Origin: Sphingomonas mucosissima
Lineage (GTDB): Bacteria > Pseudomonadota > Alphaproteobacteria > Sphingomonadales > Sphingomonadaceae
Direction: 5' to 3'
Length of the DNA stretch: 64,000 bases
NCBI RefSeq assembly: GCF_002197665.1
Contig: NZ_NBBJ01000005.1
Coordinates: 186,001-250,000, forward strand
The notes under the pieces are model-generated. The model saw only the letters and a list, made by a program, of their open reading frames with translations, ran no database searches and was not told the origin of the DNA. The first letter of the stretch is position 1, and every line of letters begins with the position of its first letter. A program made the position numbers and the translations under genes. Shown one piece after another: positions 27,375 through 35,251 of this stretch.

Positions 27375-27470
27375 GATTGATGAATAGCAGCGGGGGCATT
27401 AAAACGCCATCACCGCCGACTGACGCCATCGCATCTTCGCTTTAACGGGTAGCGGGCTACAGGAACGGCC

Positions 27471-28652
27471 ATGCTCCGCGTTCTCACGCTTTCCAGCCTG
27501 TTTCCCGATTCGACACGGCCCAATTTCGGCATCTTCGTCGAGCGCCAGACGCTGGGCCTTGCCGCGCAGCCCGACGTGGCCGTGCGAGCCGTGGCGCCGG
27601 TCGGGCTGCCGCCCGGGCCGTTGCGCCTGCTGCCGCGCTTTCGTCAGCTCGCGGGGCTCCCGCGTGCCGAGACGTGGAAGGGACTGACGATCGATCGGCC
27701 GCGCTTTACGGTGTATCCAGGAACGCAGGGGCGCTTGCATGTTCCATCACTGACGCGGGCGCTGGTTCCGCTTCTGGACGCCATCCGCCGAGACTTTGCA
27801 TTCGACGTGATCGATGCGTCGTTCTTCTTCCCGGACGGCCCCGCGGCCGTTGCGCTCGGGCGCCGTTATGGCGTGCCGGTGTCGATCAAGGCGCGCGGTG
27901 CCGACATTCATTTCTGGGGTCGCCAAGGCGCAACGGCGGCGCAGGTCCGGCGGGCGGGGCAGGAGGCTGACGGGCTGCTGGCCGTCTCGTCGGCGATGCG
28001 AGACGACATGATCGGGATCGGCCTGCCTGCGGATCGCATTCGCGTGCATCACACCGGCGTTGATCTCGACCGCTTCGCGCCGATCGCGCGCGCCGCGGCC
28101 AAGCAGCAGCTCGGCATCAGCGGCCCCTTGGTGATTTCTGTCGGCGCGCTGATCGAGCGGAAGGGACATGAGATCGTGGTCGAAGCGGTCGCACGCCTGC
28201 CAGGCGTGTCGCTGATCATCGCCGGCGAGGGCCCGGCGCGCGGGCGCATCGAGGCGGCGGCAGCCCGCCTGGGACTTGCGGACCGGGTGCGATTGCTGGG
28301 CGCCGTGCCGCACGAGGATCTGCCCCGATTGATCGCGGCAGCGGATGTGATGGCGCTGGCCTCCGCATCCGAAGGACTGGCGAACGCCTGGATGGAGGCG
28401 CTGGCCTGCGGCACGCCGGTTGTGATCACGCCAGCCGGGGGTGCGCACGAAGTCGTAACCGGGCCCGCGGCCGGGCGCGTGGTTCCGCGCGATGCGGCTG
28501 CCTTTGCAGCGGCGATCGCGGACGTGCTGCGCGCCCCGCCGTCGGCCGAGGCGACGCGCAGCCATGCGGCAAGCTTCACCTGGCCGGCGAACGCGCAGGC
28601 GCTACGGGAGCACCTCCACGCGCTGGTCGTAAGTCGCCAACCGGAACCTTGA
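27471..28652 (+). CDS. Glycosyltransferase, GT4-like (GT-B fold)
   Basis: 393-residue GT-B glycosyltransferase. The N-terminal acceptor domain begins LRVLTLSSLFPDSTRPNFG. The C-terminal domain has VGALIERKGHEIVVEAVARL, EGPARGRIEAAAARLGLADRVRLLGAVPHEDLP, and the donor-binding LASASEGLANAWMEALACGTPVV with the E-x7-E type pattern of GT4 enzymes. Sugar and acceptor are unknown; no other polysaccharide genes adjoin it. It converges with a small secreted protein gene, with four bases between the stops. Confidence 0.93.
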   Translation: MLRVLTLSSLFPDSTRPNFGIFVERQTLGLAAQPDVAVRAVAPVGLPPGPLRLLPRFRQLAGLPRAETWKGLTIDRPRFTVYPGTQGRLHVPSLTRALVPLLDAIRRDFAFDVIDASFFFPDGPAAVALGRRYGVPVSIKARGADIHFWGRQGATAAQVRRAGQEADGLLAVSSAMRDDMIGIGLPADRIRVHHTGVDLDRFAPIARAAAKQQLGISGPLVISVGALIERKGHEIVVEAVARLPGVSLIIAGEGPARGRIEAAAARLGLADRVRLLGAVPHEDLPRLIAAADVMALASASEGLANAWMEALACGTPVVITPAGGAHEVVTGPAAGRVVPRDAAAFAAAIADVLRAPPSAEATRSHAASFTWPANAQALREHLHALVVSRQPEP

Positions 28653-28656
28653 GGCT

Positions 28657-28911
28657 TCAGTTCAAGCCGGCGATCAGTTGATCCAACTGCTGCCGGCCCA
28701 GTTCCTCCATGTCGCGCGCGGAATGCTGGCAGGCGCCCGCTTTGCTGCTCGCAGCATTGATCATGCACGTGACTGGTACGCGCCTGGCGCAAGACTTCGT
28801 GTCACAGCGTGGGCTAATCGCGGGTGTATCGGTCCGCTCACGCGTGGCCGACACCGGTGCCGAGGCGACCGCGACAATGGCGGCGCCGATCAGGATAGCG
28901 ATGTTCGTCAT
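28657..28911 (-). CDS. Small secreted cysteine-containing protein, unknown function
   Basis: 84 residues with a signal peptide (MTNIAILIGAAIVAVASAPVSA, cleavage near residue 22) and a short mature part carrying four Cys (RCDTKSCAR, VTCMINAA, GACQHS), suggesting two disulfides in the periplasm. A strong GAGGGGGA lies three bases before the ATG. I recognise no family. It is convergent with the glycosyltransferase and followed on its own promoter side by ctrA's terminator. Confidence 0.7.
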   Translation of the reverse strand: MTNIAILIGAAIVAVASAPVSATRERTDTPAISPRCDTKSCARRVPVTCMINAASSKAGACQHSARDMEELGRQQLDQLIAGLN

Positions 28912-29046
28912 GTTTCCCCCTCATTGTTCGGAGGCGATGGCAGCGGTACGGCCTGACCCAAGCGTCACAACGACGGATCGTCGCTGCACCGGATCAGCGG
29001 CAGGCGGCACCTGTGTCGCAATCCGCGACATGCCATGAAATGGAAA

Positions 29047-29076
29047 GGCCGCGGGAACCCCCCGATACCCGCGGCC
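29047..29076 (-). terminator. Terminator of ctrA
   Basis: GGCCGCGGG / CCCGCGGCC gives a perfect 9-bp stem with a 12-base loop, 26 bases after the ctrA stop. On the minus strand it is followed by TTTCCATTTC, a moderately T-rich tail. Confidence 0.65.
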
Positions 29077-29101
29077 CTCTCCTCAATACACGAGGAGCCT
29101 G

Positions 29102-29800
29102 TCAGGCGACCTTTGCGGTCACCTCGTCCAGTTCGCGCAGCACGTAGCCGCGGCCCCAGACGGTCTCGATGTAATTCTCGCCATCGCACGCCATGCTCAG
29201 CTTCTTGCGCAGCTTGCAGATGAACACGTCGATGATCTTGAGTTCCGGCTCGTCCATCCCGCCATACAGGTGGTTGAGGAACATCTCCTTGGTCAGCGTC
29301 GTGCCCTTGCGGAGCGAAAGCAGCTCCAGCATCGCATACTCCTTGCCGGTCAGGTGAACGCGGGCGCCGTCCACCTCCACCGTCTTGGCATCAAGGTTGA
29401 CCGACAGCTTGCCGGTGCGGATCACCGATTGCGAATGCCCCTTGGAGCGGCGAACCACTGCCTGGATGCGCGCGATCAGTTCCTCGCGGTGAAACGGCTT
29501 GGTGACATAATCGTCGGCGCCGAAGCCGAAGGAGCGAACCTTCGATTCCATTTCGTTCACGCCGGAAAGGATCAAGACGGGGGTTGAAACACGCGCAACG
29601 CGCAGTTTCTTCAACACCTCATATCCGTGCATGTCCGGCAGGTTCAAATCGAGCAGGATGATGTCGTAATCGTACAGCTTGCCGAGGTCCAAACCCTCTT
29701 CGCCAAGATCGGTCGAATATACGTTGAAGCCCTCAGCCGAGAGCATCAATTCGATTGCCTTGGCGGTCGTCGGCTCATCCTCGATCAGCAGCACGCGCAT
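29102..29800 (-). CDS. ctrA: Cell-cycle response regulator CtrA
   Basis: Master cell-cycle and flagellar regulator of alphaproteobacteria, 232 residues. The N-terminal receiver domain has the phospho-acceptor Asp 51 in [12 protein letters not shown]. The C-terminal winged helix ([39 protein letters not shown]...) matches Caulobacter CtrA almost residue for residue. A near-consensus CtrA binding site about 90 bases upstream indicates autoregulation. GANTC methylation sites are sparse nearby (one GAATC at 29940). It is followed by a terminator, so it is monocistronic. Confidence 0.97.
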   Translation of the reverse strand: MRVLLIEDEPTTAKAIELMLSAEGFNVYSTDLGEEGLDLGKLYDYDIILLDLNLPDMHGYEVLKKLRVARVSTPVLILSGVNEMESKVRSFGFGADDYVTKPFHREELIARIQAVVRRSKGHSQSVIRTGKLSVNLDAKTVEVDGARVHLTGKEYAMLELLSLRKGTTLTKEMFLNHLYGGMDEPELKIIDVFICKLRKKLSMACDGENYIETVWGRGYVLRELDEVTAKVA

Positions 29801-29886
29801 CCGTCATCCTCCCGTTTGCGAGCATGCTCGGTACCCCCGTCACGCCCCAACCGATCCATTAACCAAATCACATGTGAACGTAAAAG

Positions 29887-29902
29887 GTAAACAGACGCTT
29901 AA
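29887..29902 (-). promoter_or_regulatory. CtrA-box-like site upstream of ctrA
   Basis: On the minus strand the site reads TTAA-GCGTCTG-TTTAC, one base away from TTAA-N7-TTAAC. It is 87 bases upstream of the ctrA start. A half-site TTAACC lies at 29859-29864, closer to the gene. Confidence 0.6.
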
Positions 29903-29917
29903 TCGGTATATCAGAAA

Positions 29918-30994
29918 TTACTCGCGCGGCGACCCAGCAGAATCGAACAAGGTCCGGTGACGAGCGTGCGGGATATCTTCGCCAAGTGTGTCGCGAAGAT
30001 AGAGGCTGCGTACCAAGGTGTAGATCACGACTAACATGGCAGCCGAAAAGAACAGGCCGAACAATCCGAATACGGCGCCGATCGCAAGAATGGCGAATAA
30101 GGTGATGGCGGGGGGAATGGCGACGACGCGGCTGGTGACAAACGGCGTGATGAAGTTCGTTTGCACAATGCGCACGCTGGCGAAGACGGCGACGGTCAGC
30201 AGGACATGATGAAGCGATTGCGTGGCGGCGAGGCCGAGGGCGGGGACCATCGCGGCGAGCGGGCCGACATACGGGATGAACTCGCTTAGCCCCGTCAACA
30301 GCCCGAGCGCCGGTGCTGACGGCACGCCGACGAGCCAAAGGCCAAGTCCGACCAAGACGCCCATCGTCGTCATCTGAATGAGCTGCGCACGCAGCCACAG
30401 CCGGAGCGTGGAGGCGGTGTCGAGGAGCGCATCTTCCATCACCGCCCGCTTGGAAGGCGGCATCAGCAGAAGAAAGCCACGCTCATAGATCTTGGGATCG
30501 ACGGCAAAGAAAATTGCGCCGACCAGAACAAGCAGGGCGTTGAGGACGAACTGCCCGGCGCCTTCCGCAATGCCGCCGATGTCCTGTGCAACCCGGCTGC
30601 CGGCAAAGGCCGCGCGCACCGCGTTCACCACCTTGGCGCCTACCGGTGAGGATGAGAGCTGGGCGCCCAGCTCCGCCAAGATGCCGGGGAGGCGCGTGAC
30701 AAGCACGTTGACCTGCGTGCGGAATTCGACGCCGAACAGCCATCCGAGGAAGATGATGATGGCGAGCACGGAGATGATCGCACCGCCGAGTGCAGGCTTG
30801 GCAGGCAGGCGCAGGCGCTCTTCGAAAATCTCCGCAATGGCGTGGATGACGATCGCGCCGAGCACCGAGCCAAAAGCGAGGATCAGCAGGTTGCCCGTGA
30901 AATACAGCGTCGCGGCAAGCGCCGCGACACCAAGGGTCAGGAATAATCGGCGAATATAGCGGGCGTCATCATCATCAGGGGAAAGCCGGTTCAT
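29918..30994 (-). CDS. AI-2E family (PerM/YhhT-like) membrane transporter
   Basis: 358-residue polytopic membrane protein of the AI-2E exporter superfamily. Two N-terminal hydrophobic helices are followed by a charged segment (EFRTQVNVLVTRLPGIL) and the family signature LLTGLSEFIPYVGPLAAMVPALGLA, then hydrophobic spans ending LFGLFFSAAMLVVIYTLV. Members have been linked to export or antiport, but the substrate is rarely known. The ATG at 30994 is chosen; a TTG at 31012 could add six residues. Its 3' end overlaps the ctrA upstream region. Confidence 0.9.
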   Translation of the reverse strand: MNRLSPDDDDARYIRRLFLTLGVAALAATLYFTGNLLILAFGSVLGAIVIHAIAEIFEERLRLPAKPALGGAIISVLAIIIFLGWLFGVEFRTQVNVLVTRLPGILAELGAQLSSSPVGAKVVNAVRAAFAGSRVAQDIGGIAEGAGQFVLNALLVLVGAIFFAVDPKIYERGFLLLMPPSKRAVMEDALLDTASTLRLWLRAQLIQMTTMGVLVGLGLWLVGVPSAPALGLLTGLSEFIPYVGPLAAMVPALGLAATQSLHHVLLTVAVFASVRIVQTNFITPFVTSRVVAIPPAITLFAILAIGAVFGLFGLFFSAAMLVVIYTLVRSLYLRDTLGEDIPHARHRTLFDSAGSPRE

Positions 30995-31033
30995 CGACCA
31001 TGAACGTGGCAAAAGCCGTGACGTTGCGGCACC

Positions 31034-31621
31034 TCAATCAGCGCGGCCCTGCCGGACCTTGGGCGCGCTTGCCAGCCAATCCGCCAAGCTCAACTCGCTG
31101 GTCGGCCGCGTCTTGGCGCTCATCCCGTTTTCCATCATCTCCAGCGCCCAGCCCGCGCGTTCCTCATGCTGCGAGGCGACCAGGTCTCGCGGCACCCACA
31201 GGTCGTATTCGCGCATATGCGCGTCGGCGGCGGTGAACAGCACGCAAATGTCCGCGGCGACGCCCACCAGCACCAATCGCGTCACTCCCAAGCGCGGAAG
31301 CAAGGCCGGCAGGGTCGTGGCGTAGAAGCCCGAGGATTCCGGTTTGATGACGAAGTAATCGTCCTCTTCCGGCTTTAGCTGCGCAATCAGCGGACCGCCT
31401 TTGCCCTCGCTGGCGAAAGCCACTAGTTCGCTAGGCTCGTCATGCCAGCGACCGTAGTTATCGTTGACGAAAATGACCGGCACGTCCGCCGACTTCGCGT
31501 GCTGACGTAGCGAGCGGAGTGGATCGACCATCGCGCTCACTTGATCCTTCAACGTGTCGCCGCCGGTGAAATCAAAAGTGTTTAGCAAATCGATGACGAG
31601 GATCGCAGCTTTGCCGTTCAT
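31034..31621 (-). CDS. Isochorismatase-like cysteine hydrolase
   Basis: 195-residue member of the isochorismatase-like hydrolase superfamily, with the catalytic triad Asp 11 (LVIDLLNTF), Lys 93 (VIKPESSGFY) and Cys 126 (GVAADICVLFTAADA). The family includes nicotinamidases, N-carbamoyl-hydrolases and isochorismatases, so the substrate is open. The ATG at 31621 is preferred because the upstream residues are not family-like. Its upstream region is the structured 380-base gap. Confidence 0.9.
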   Translation of the reverse strand: MNGKAAILVIDLLNTFDFTGGDTLKDQVSAMVDPLRSLRQHAKSADVPVIFVNDNYGRWHDEPSELVAFASEGKGGPLIAQLKPEEDDYFVIKPESSGFYATTLPALLPRLGVTRLVLVGVAADICVLFTAADAHMREYDLWVPRDLVASQHEERAGWALEMMENGMSAKTRPTSELSLADWLASAPKVRQGRAD

Positions 31622-32002
31622 GCCAAATGCCCAATGACCAATGCTGCGAAACAACGAGCCGGATTGGGATTTGGCCGCATCTCGCGACAGCAAAGTGCTG
31701 TTTTCTTGTGATTTCTGATTTGGCTGACAAGCAAACGCCCGGATCGTTTCCGACCCGGGCGCCTGCGTGACGATTGCTCGTCAGCCCCCTTGTGCCTCCG
31801 CCCGCGCGCCTCATCTAAGAGGCGGGGCTGGAAGCGTTCCCCGAACCACGGCCTTTGCCTGTGTGCCAGTGACGGCATTGCTAGGTGCTCACCCGTGGGT
31901 CGTCCACGAAAATGAACGCCAGCTAAACCGATTGCTTCTGCTCTGTGATCATTTCGCAACAGCGCCGTTGCCAGCCTGCGAAGCCGTCGATAGACGCGGG
32001 CC
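31622..32002. other. Structured gap of 381 bases without a recognised gene
   Basis: No convincing protein gene lies between the hydrolase and lolC. A 128-codon minus-strand frame exists here, but it is rich in Arg/Pro/His, has no ribosome binding site and no recognisable family. The stretch contains several inverted repeats, described as the RNA element at 31722-31908. Confidence 0.55.
31722..31908 (-). ncRNA. Candidate structured small RNA, unknown class
   Basis: Read on the minus strand, the 3' part folds into a 13-bp outer helix (31774-31786 with 31722-31734) and a 10-bp inner hairpin (31751-31760 with 31737-31746) closed by a GAAA tetraloop. In both helices the single non-Watson-Crick pair is G-U on the minus strand but A-C on the plus strand, and the GNRA loop also exists only in the minus sense, so the transcript is probably minus-strand. 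Further hairpins lie at 31807-31824 and 31894-31908. The inner hairpin followed by GTTTGCTTGT also looks like a terminator. It does not match tmRNA, RNase P, SRP or 6S RNA. Ends are approximate. Confidence 0.4.
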
Positions 32003-33253
32003 ATGATCCTGTCGCGCTATGAACGAATGATCGCGCGGCGCTATCTGCTTCCCGGGCGCGGTGAGCGCTTCATCGTTCTTGTTGCTGGATTCAGCCTTGG
32101 CGCGGTGATGCTGGGAGTGGCGGCGCTCGTGATAGTGATGAGCGTCATGAACGGCTTTCGCGCCGAGCTTTTTGACAAAATCGTCGGCTTGAACGGCCAT
32201 GCCGTGGTGCAGGGGATCGGCGGCCGGCTGACGGACTGGCGCGAGGTCGTTCGCGACGCTCAGGCGACGCCGGGCGTGACCAGCGCCGTGCCGCTCGTCG
32301 AACAGCCGCTGATGTCCACGTATAACGGCCGCGTTGAGGCCGTGCTGGTGCGCGGCATGCGCGTCGAGGACCTACGATCGAACCAGACGATCGGCAACAA
32401 GGTGATCACCGGAACGATCAGTTCGCTGACGCCGGGATCAAACCGCGTCGCTTTGGGTTCGCGCCTCGCCGAATCGCTTGGCGCGACGGTCGGGTCGGAG
32501 ATCACGCTGATCAATCCCGCTGGCCAGACCACGCCGTTCGGCACGGTGCCGCGCTACGTCAACTATACGGTGGCGGCCGTCTTCGAAATCGGCGTGTACG
32601 ATTTCGACAAGGCCTATGTGATCATGCCGATGGAGGATGCGCAAACGCTGCTGCTGCTCGGCGACGCGGTGGGCATGATCGAGCTCGAGACGGTCAATGC
32701 CGACAAGGTGGGGCAGATCCTTGCGCCGCTCGCGGAAAAGGTCGGCCGGTTCGCGGTGGTGAGCGACTGGCGCCAGATGAACGCGCAACTCTTTGAGGCG
32801 CTGGCGGTGGAGCGGGTGGCGATGTTCGTCGTGCTCTGCATCATCATCCTGGTGGCCGCCTTCAACATTGCGTCGTCTCTGATCATGCTGGTGCGTGCCA
32901 AGACCCGCGACATTGCCATCCTGCGCACCATGGGTGCGACCCGCGGGGCGATGATGCGGATCTTCATGACGGTGGGCGTGACGATCGGGACGCTGGGGAT
33001 CATCGCCGGCCTGATCCTGGGCGCGGTGTTCCTCTTCTATCGCCAGGCGGTGGTGAACTTCGTCCAGTTCGTGACCGGGCAGGAGCTGTGGGACCCCTCG
33101 ATCCGCTATTTGACGGAATTGCCCTCGAAACCCGATCCGGTGGAAATCGTGGCGATCGTCGTGATCACCGCGCTGATGACGCTGCTCGCGACCATCTATC
33201 CCGCGTACAAGGCGGCGAGCACGGATCCGGTTCAGGTGTTGCGCTATGAATAA
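32003..33253 (+). CDS. lolC: Lipoprotein-releasing ABC transporter permease
   Basis: 416-residue inner-membrane permease of the LolCDE system, which extracts outer-membrane lipoproteins for LolA. One N-terminal transmembrane helix (FIVLVAGFSLGAVMLGVAALVIVMSVMNGF) is followed by a large periplasmic domain of about 220 residues and three C-terminal helices with KTRDIAILRTMGATRGAM, the FtsX/MacB-type coupling helix. A single LolC/E protein paired with LolD is usual in alphaproteobacteria. The gene is 39 bases upstream of lolD, in one operon. Confidence 0.95.
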   Translation: MILSRYERMIARRYLLPGRGERFIVLVAGFSLGAVMLGVAALVIVMSVMNGFRAELFDKIVGLNGHAVVQGIGGRLTDWREVVRDAQATPGVTSAVPLVEQPLMSTYNGRVEAVLVRGMRVEDLRSNQTIGNKVITGTISSLTPGSNRVALGSRLAESLGATVGSEITLINPAGQTTPFGTVPRYVNYTVAAVFEIGVYDFDKAYVIMPMEDAQTLLLLGDAVGMIELETVNADKVGQILAPLAEKVGRFAVVSDWRQMNAQLFEALAVERVAMFVVLCIIILVAAFNIASSLIMLVRAKTRDIAILRTMGATRGAMMRIFMTVGVTIGTLGIIAGLILGAVFLFYRQAVVNFVQFVTGQELWDPSIRYLTELPSKPDPVEIVAIVVITALMTLLATIYPAYKAASTDPVQVLRYE

Positions 33254-33292
33254 GGCCGACGCGATTGCTCATGGCGGTTGGGAGGCGCGGCG

Positions 33293-33964
33293 ATGAGCGC
33301 GGTTCTGGAAACCCGCGGCCTGTCCCGCAGCTTCACCCAGGGCGACGAGACGATCAATGTCCTGCGCGGGGTCGAGCTGTCCGTGGCGCCGGGCGAAATC
33401 GTTGCGCTGCTCGGCCCGTCCGGCTCGGGCAAGTCCACGCTGCTGCAGGCGGTCGGGCTGCTGGAGGGCGGCTTTGAAGGATCGATCCGCATCGCCGGAG
33501 AAGAAGCCGCCAAGCTCGACGCGCATGGTCGCACGGTGGTGCGCCGCGATCACCTGGGGTTCGTCTACCAGTTTCACCACCTGCTGCCGGACTTCAACGC
33601 GATCGAGAACGTCGTGCTGCCCCAGCTCATCCATGGTGCCGAGCGCGAGGCCGCTGATGCGCGTGCCAGAACGCTGCTGAGCGCGCTGGGGCTGGGACAT
33701 CGGCTGACGCACCGGCCGAGCCAGCTATCGGGCGGCGAGCAGCAGCGGGTTGCGGTGGCGCGCGCGCTGGCGAACAACCCGGCGCTGGTGCTCGCCGACG
33801 AGCCGACGGGCAATCTTGACGAGGGCACGGCGGATCGCGTGCTGGCCGAGTTCCTCCGGCTGGTGCGCGAGGAAGGCTCCGCGGCGCTGATCGCCACGCA
33901 CAACGAGCGCCTGGCCGCGAAGATGGACCGTGTCGTGCGGCTACATGACGGTGTGCTGACGTAA
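33293..33964 (+). CDS. lolD: Lipoprotein-releasing ABC transporter ATP-binding protein
   Basis: 223-residue ATPase of the LolCD complex. It has Walker [10 protein letters not shown] at about residues 44-52, the Q-loop region [15 protein letters not shown] with the family's YQFHHLLP, the signature [15 protein letters not shown], Walker [14 protein letters not shown] and the switch His in ATHNERLA. The ATG at 33293 follows GGGAGG; an in-frame TTG at 33278 is less likely. The order lolC-lolD-(gpx, hdeD)-dnaE is seen in sphingomonads. Confidence 0.95.
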   Translation: MSAVLETRGLSRSFTQGDETINVLRGVELSVAPGEIVALLGPSGSGKSTLLQAVGLLEGGFEGSIRIAGEEAAKLDAHGRTVVRRDHLGFVYQFHHLLPDFNAIENVVLPQLIHGAEREAADARARTLLSALGLGHRLTHRPSQLSGGEQQRVAVARALANNPALVLADEPTGNLDEGTADRVLAEFLRLVREEGSAALIATHNERLAAKMDRVVRLHDGVLT

Positions 33965-34082
33965 ACGGCCACGGGATAGGCGGCCTCGTGCCATCACAGC
34001 CGTTGGTGCGCCTTCGTTATTGTCTTGCGCGCAATTCAATAAGCGGCGAGACCTCCTCGGATTGGATCAGAGGAGAGCGGCA

Positions 34083-34562
34083 ATGAGCGCGATAACCGAC
34101 TTTCAGGTGAAAACCGCGGACGGAGGAGAAGCGTCGCTGGAAGCGTATCGCGGCAAGGTGCTCCTGATCGTCAACACCGCCTCCAAATGCGGGTTCACGT
34201 CGCAGTACGAAGGGCTGGAGGCGCTTCACCGCGATTACGCCGAGCGCGGCTTTGAAGTGCTGGCATTTCCCTGCAACCAGTTCGGTGCGCAGGAGCCGGG
34301 CGACGCCGCCGAGATCGCAAACTTCTGCTCGCTCACCTATGACGTCACCTTCCCTGTGTTCGCGAAGATCGACGTCAACGGGGCGCAGGCCGATCCGCTG
34401 TTCGAACGGCTGAAGAGCGATGCACCGGGCTTGCTGGGATCAAAGGCGATCAAGTGGAACTTCACCAAGTTCCTGGTGAACCGCGCCGGCGAGGTCGTCG
34501 ATCGTTATGCCCCGACGACCAAGCCCGAAGACATCCGCAAGGACATCGAGAAGCTGCTCTGA
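34083..34562 (+). CDS. Glutathione peroxidase (Cys type)
   Basis: 159-residue thiol peroxidase that reduces hydroperoxides with glutathione or thioredoxin. The catalytic Cys 36 lies in TASKCGFTSQY, with Gln in FPCNQFGAQEPG and Trp/Asn in IKWNFTKFLV completing the tetrad. It uses Cys, not selenocysteine. A second Cys (FCSLTYDVTF) could serve as resolving residue, as in thioredoxin-dependent members. The ATG at 34083 follows GAGGAGAG. Confidence 0.95.
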   Translation: MSAITDFQVKTADGGEASLEAYRGKVLLIVNTASKCGFTSQYEGLEALHRDYAERGFEVLAFPCNQFGAQEPGDAAEIANFCSLTYDVTFPVFAKIDVNGAQADPLFERLKSDAPGLLGSKAIKWNFTKFLVNRAGEVVDRYAPTTKPEDIRKDIEKLL

Positions 34563-34583
34563 TCGAAGGCCGGCTCTTGTCCT

Positions 34584-35162
34584 TCATGGTCGGCGCGCAT
34601 CAGGGAAGGTGAAGGCGGCGGCGCCGGCGCGATGATCCAGGCCGGCCATGACCGCCGCGACGCCACTGAACATGAAGCTGACGCCCAGGACGAAGCCGGG
34701 AAGCGTCAACGCGGAGAATGGCACGGTGCTGATGATCAGCAGCGCCAGCAGGATGTTGACTGCGCCAAGCAGCAGCATGAGCCAGCGGCGCCGACGCATG
34801 CGCAGCCCCAGCACGATCTCGAGTGCGCCGCGCAGCAGCAGCCATGCGGCAACGACGATCGTCAGCGAAATGGCGCCCGTCAGTGGGCGGGCCACCATGA
34901 TGACGCCCGCGGCGATGGACAGGACGCCGAGGAGGACCGAATAGCCGCGGCTTTCCGCTCCGGCGCCGCGAAGACCAGCGATGAGCGAGAACACGCCGGA
35001 AACCGTAAAAGCAATGCCGATCACGAAGGTGGCCGCGATTGTCGCGGGGAACGGCAACAGCAGCGCTGCCAGGCCAAGAAGAGCCGAAAGCACGCCATAA
35101 GCGATGATCCATCCCCAGCCGGCGCCGGTGGTCGGCGTGCCAGCGCGGCCCACGTCGCTCAT
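34584..35162 (-). CDS. HdeD-like DUF308 membrane protein
   Basis: 192 residues with six hydrophobic spans in the repeating pattern of the HdeD/DUF308 family (for example GVLSALLGLAALLLPF, GVLSIAAGVIMVARP, LLLGAVNILLALLIIS). In E. coli HdeD is linked to acid resistance; the function here is not known. The ATG at 35162 follows GGAGG by six bases. It is divergent from dnaE and convergent with the glutathione peroxidase gene. Confidence 0.88.
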   Translation of the reverse strand: MSDVGRAGTPTTGAGWGWIIAYGVLSALLGLAALLLPFPATIAATFVIGIAFTVSGVFSLIAGLRGAGAESRGYSVLLGVLSIAAGVIMVARPLTGAISLTIVVAAWLLLRGALEIVLGLRMRRRRWLMLLLGAVNILLALLIISTVPFSALTLPGFVLGVSFMFSGVAAVMAGLDHRAGAAAFTFPDARRP

Positions 35163-35251
35163 CACAACCTCCACTTCGATCTGCCGCGAAACGGATCGAT
35201 CATGGCGCAGTTCCGCTGGTCGAATCACGGCCTGGCAGATAGGCGCAGGGG

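Noticed and set aside
31618..32004. A 128-codon minus-strand frame in the lolC upstream gap
   Set aside because: No ribosome binding site and no family; stop-free by composition. The RNA structure in the same stretch explains constraint better.
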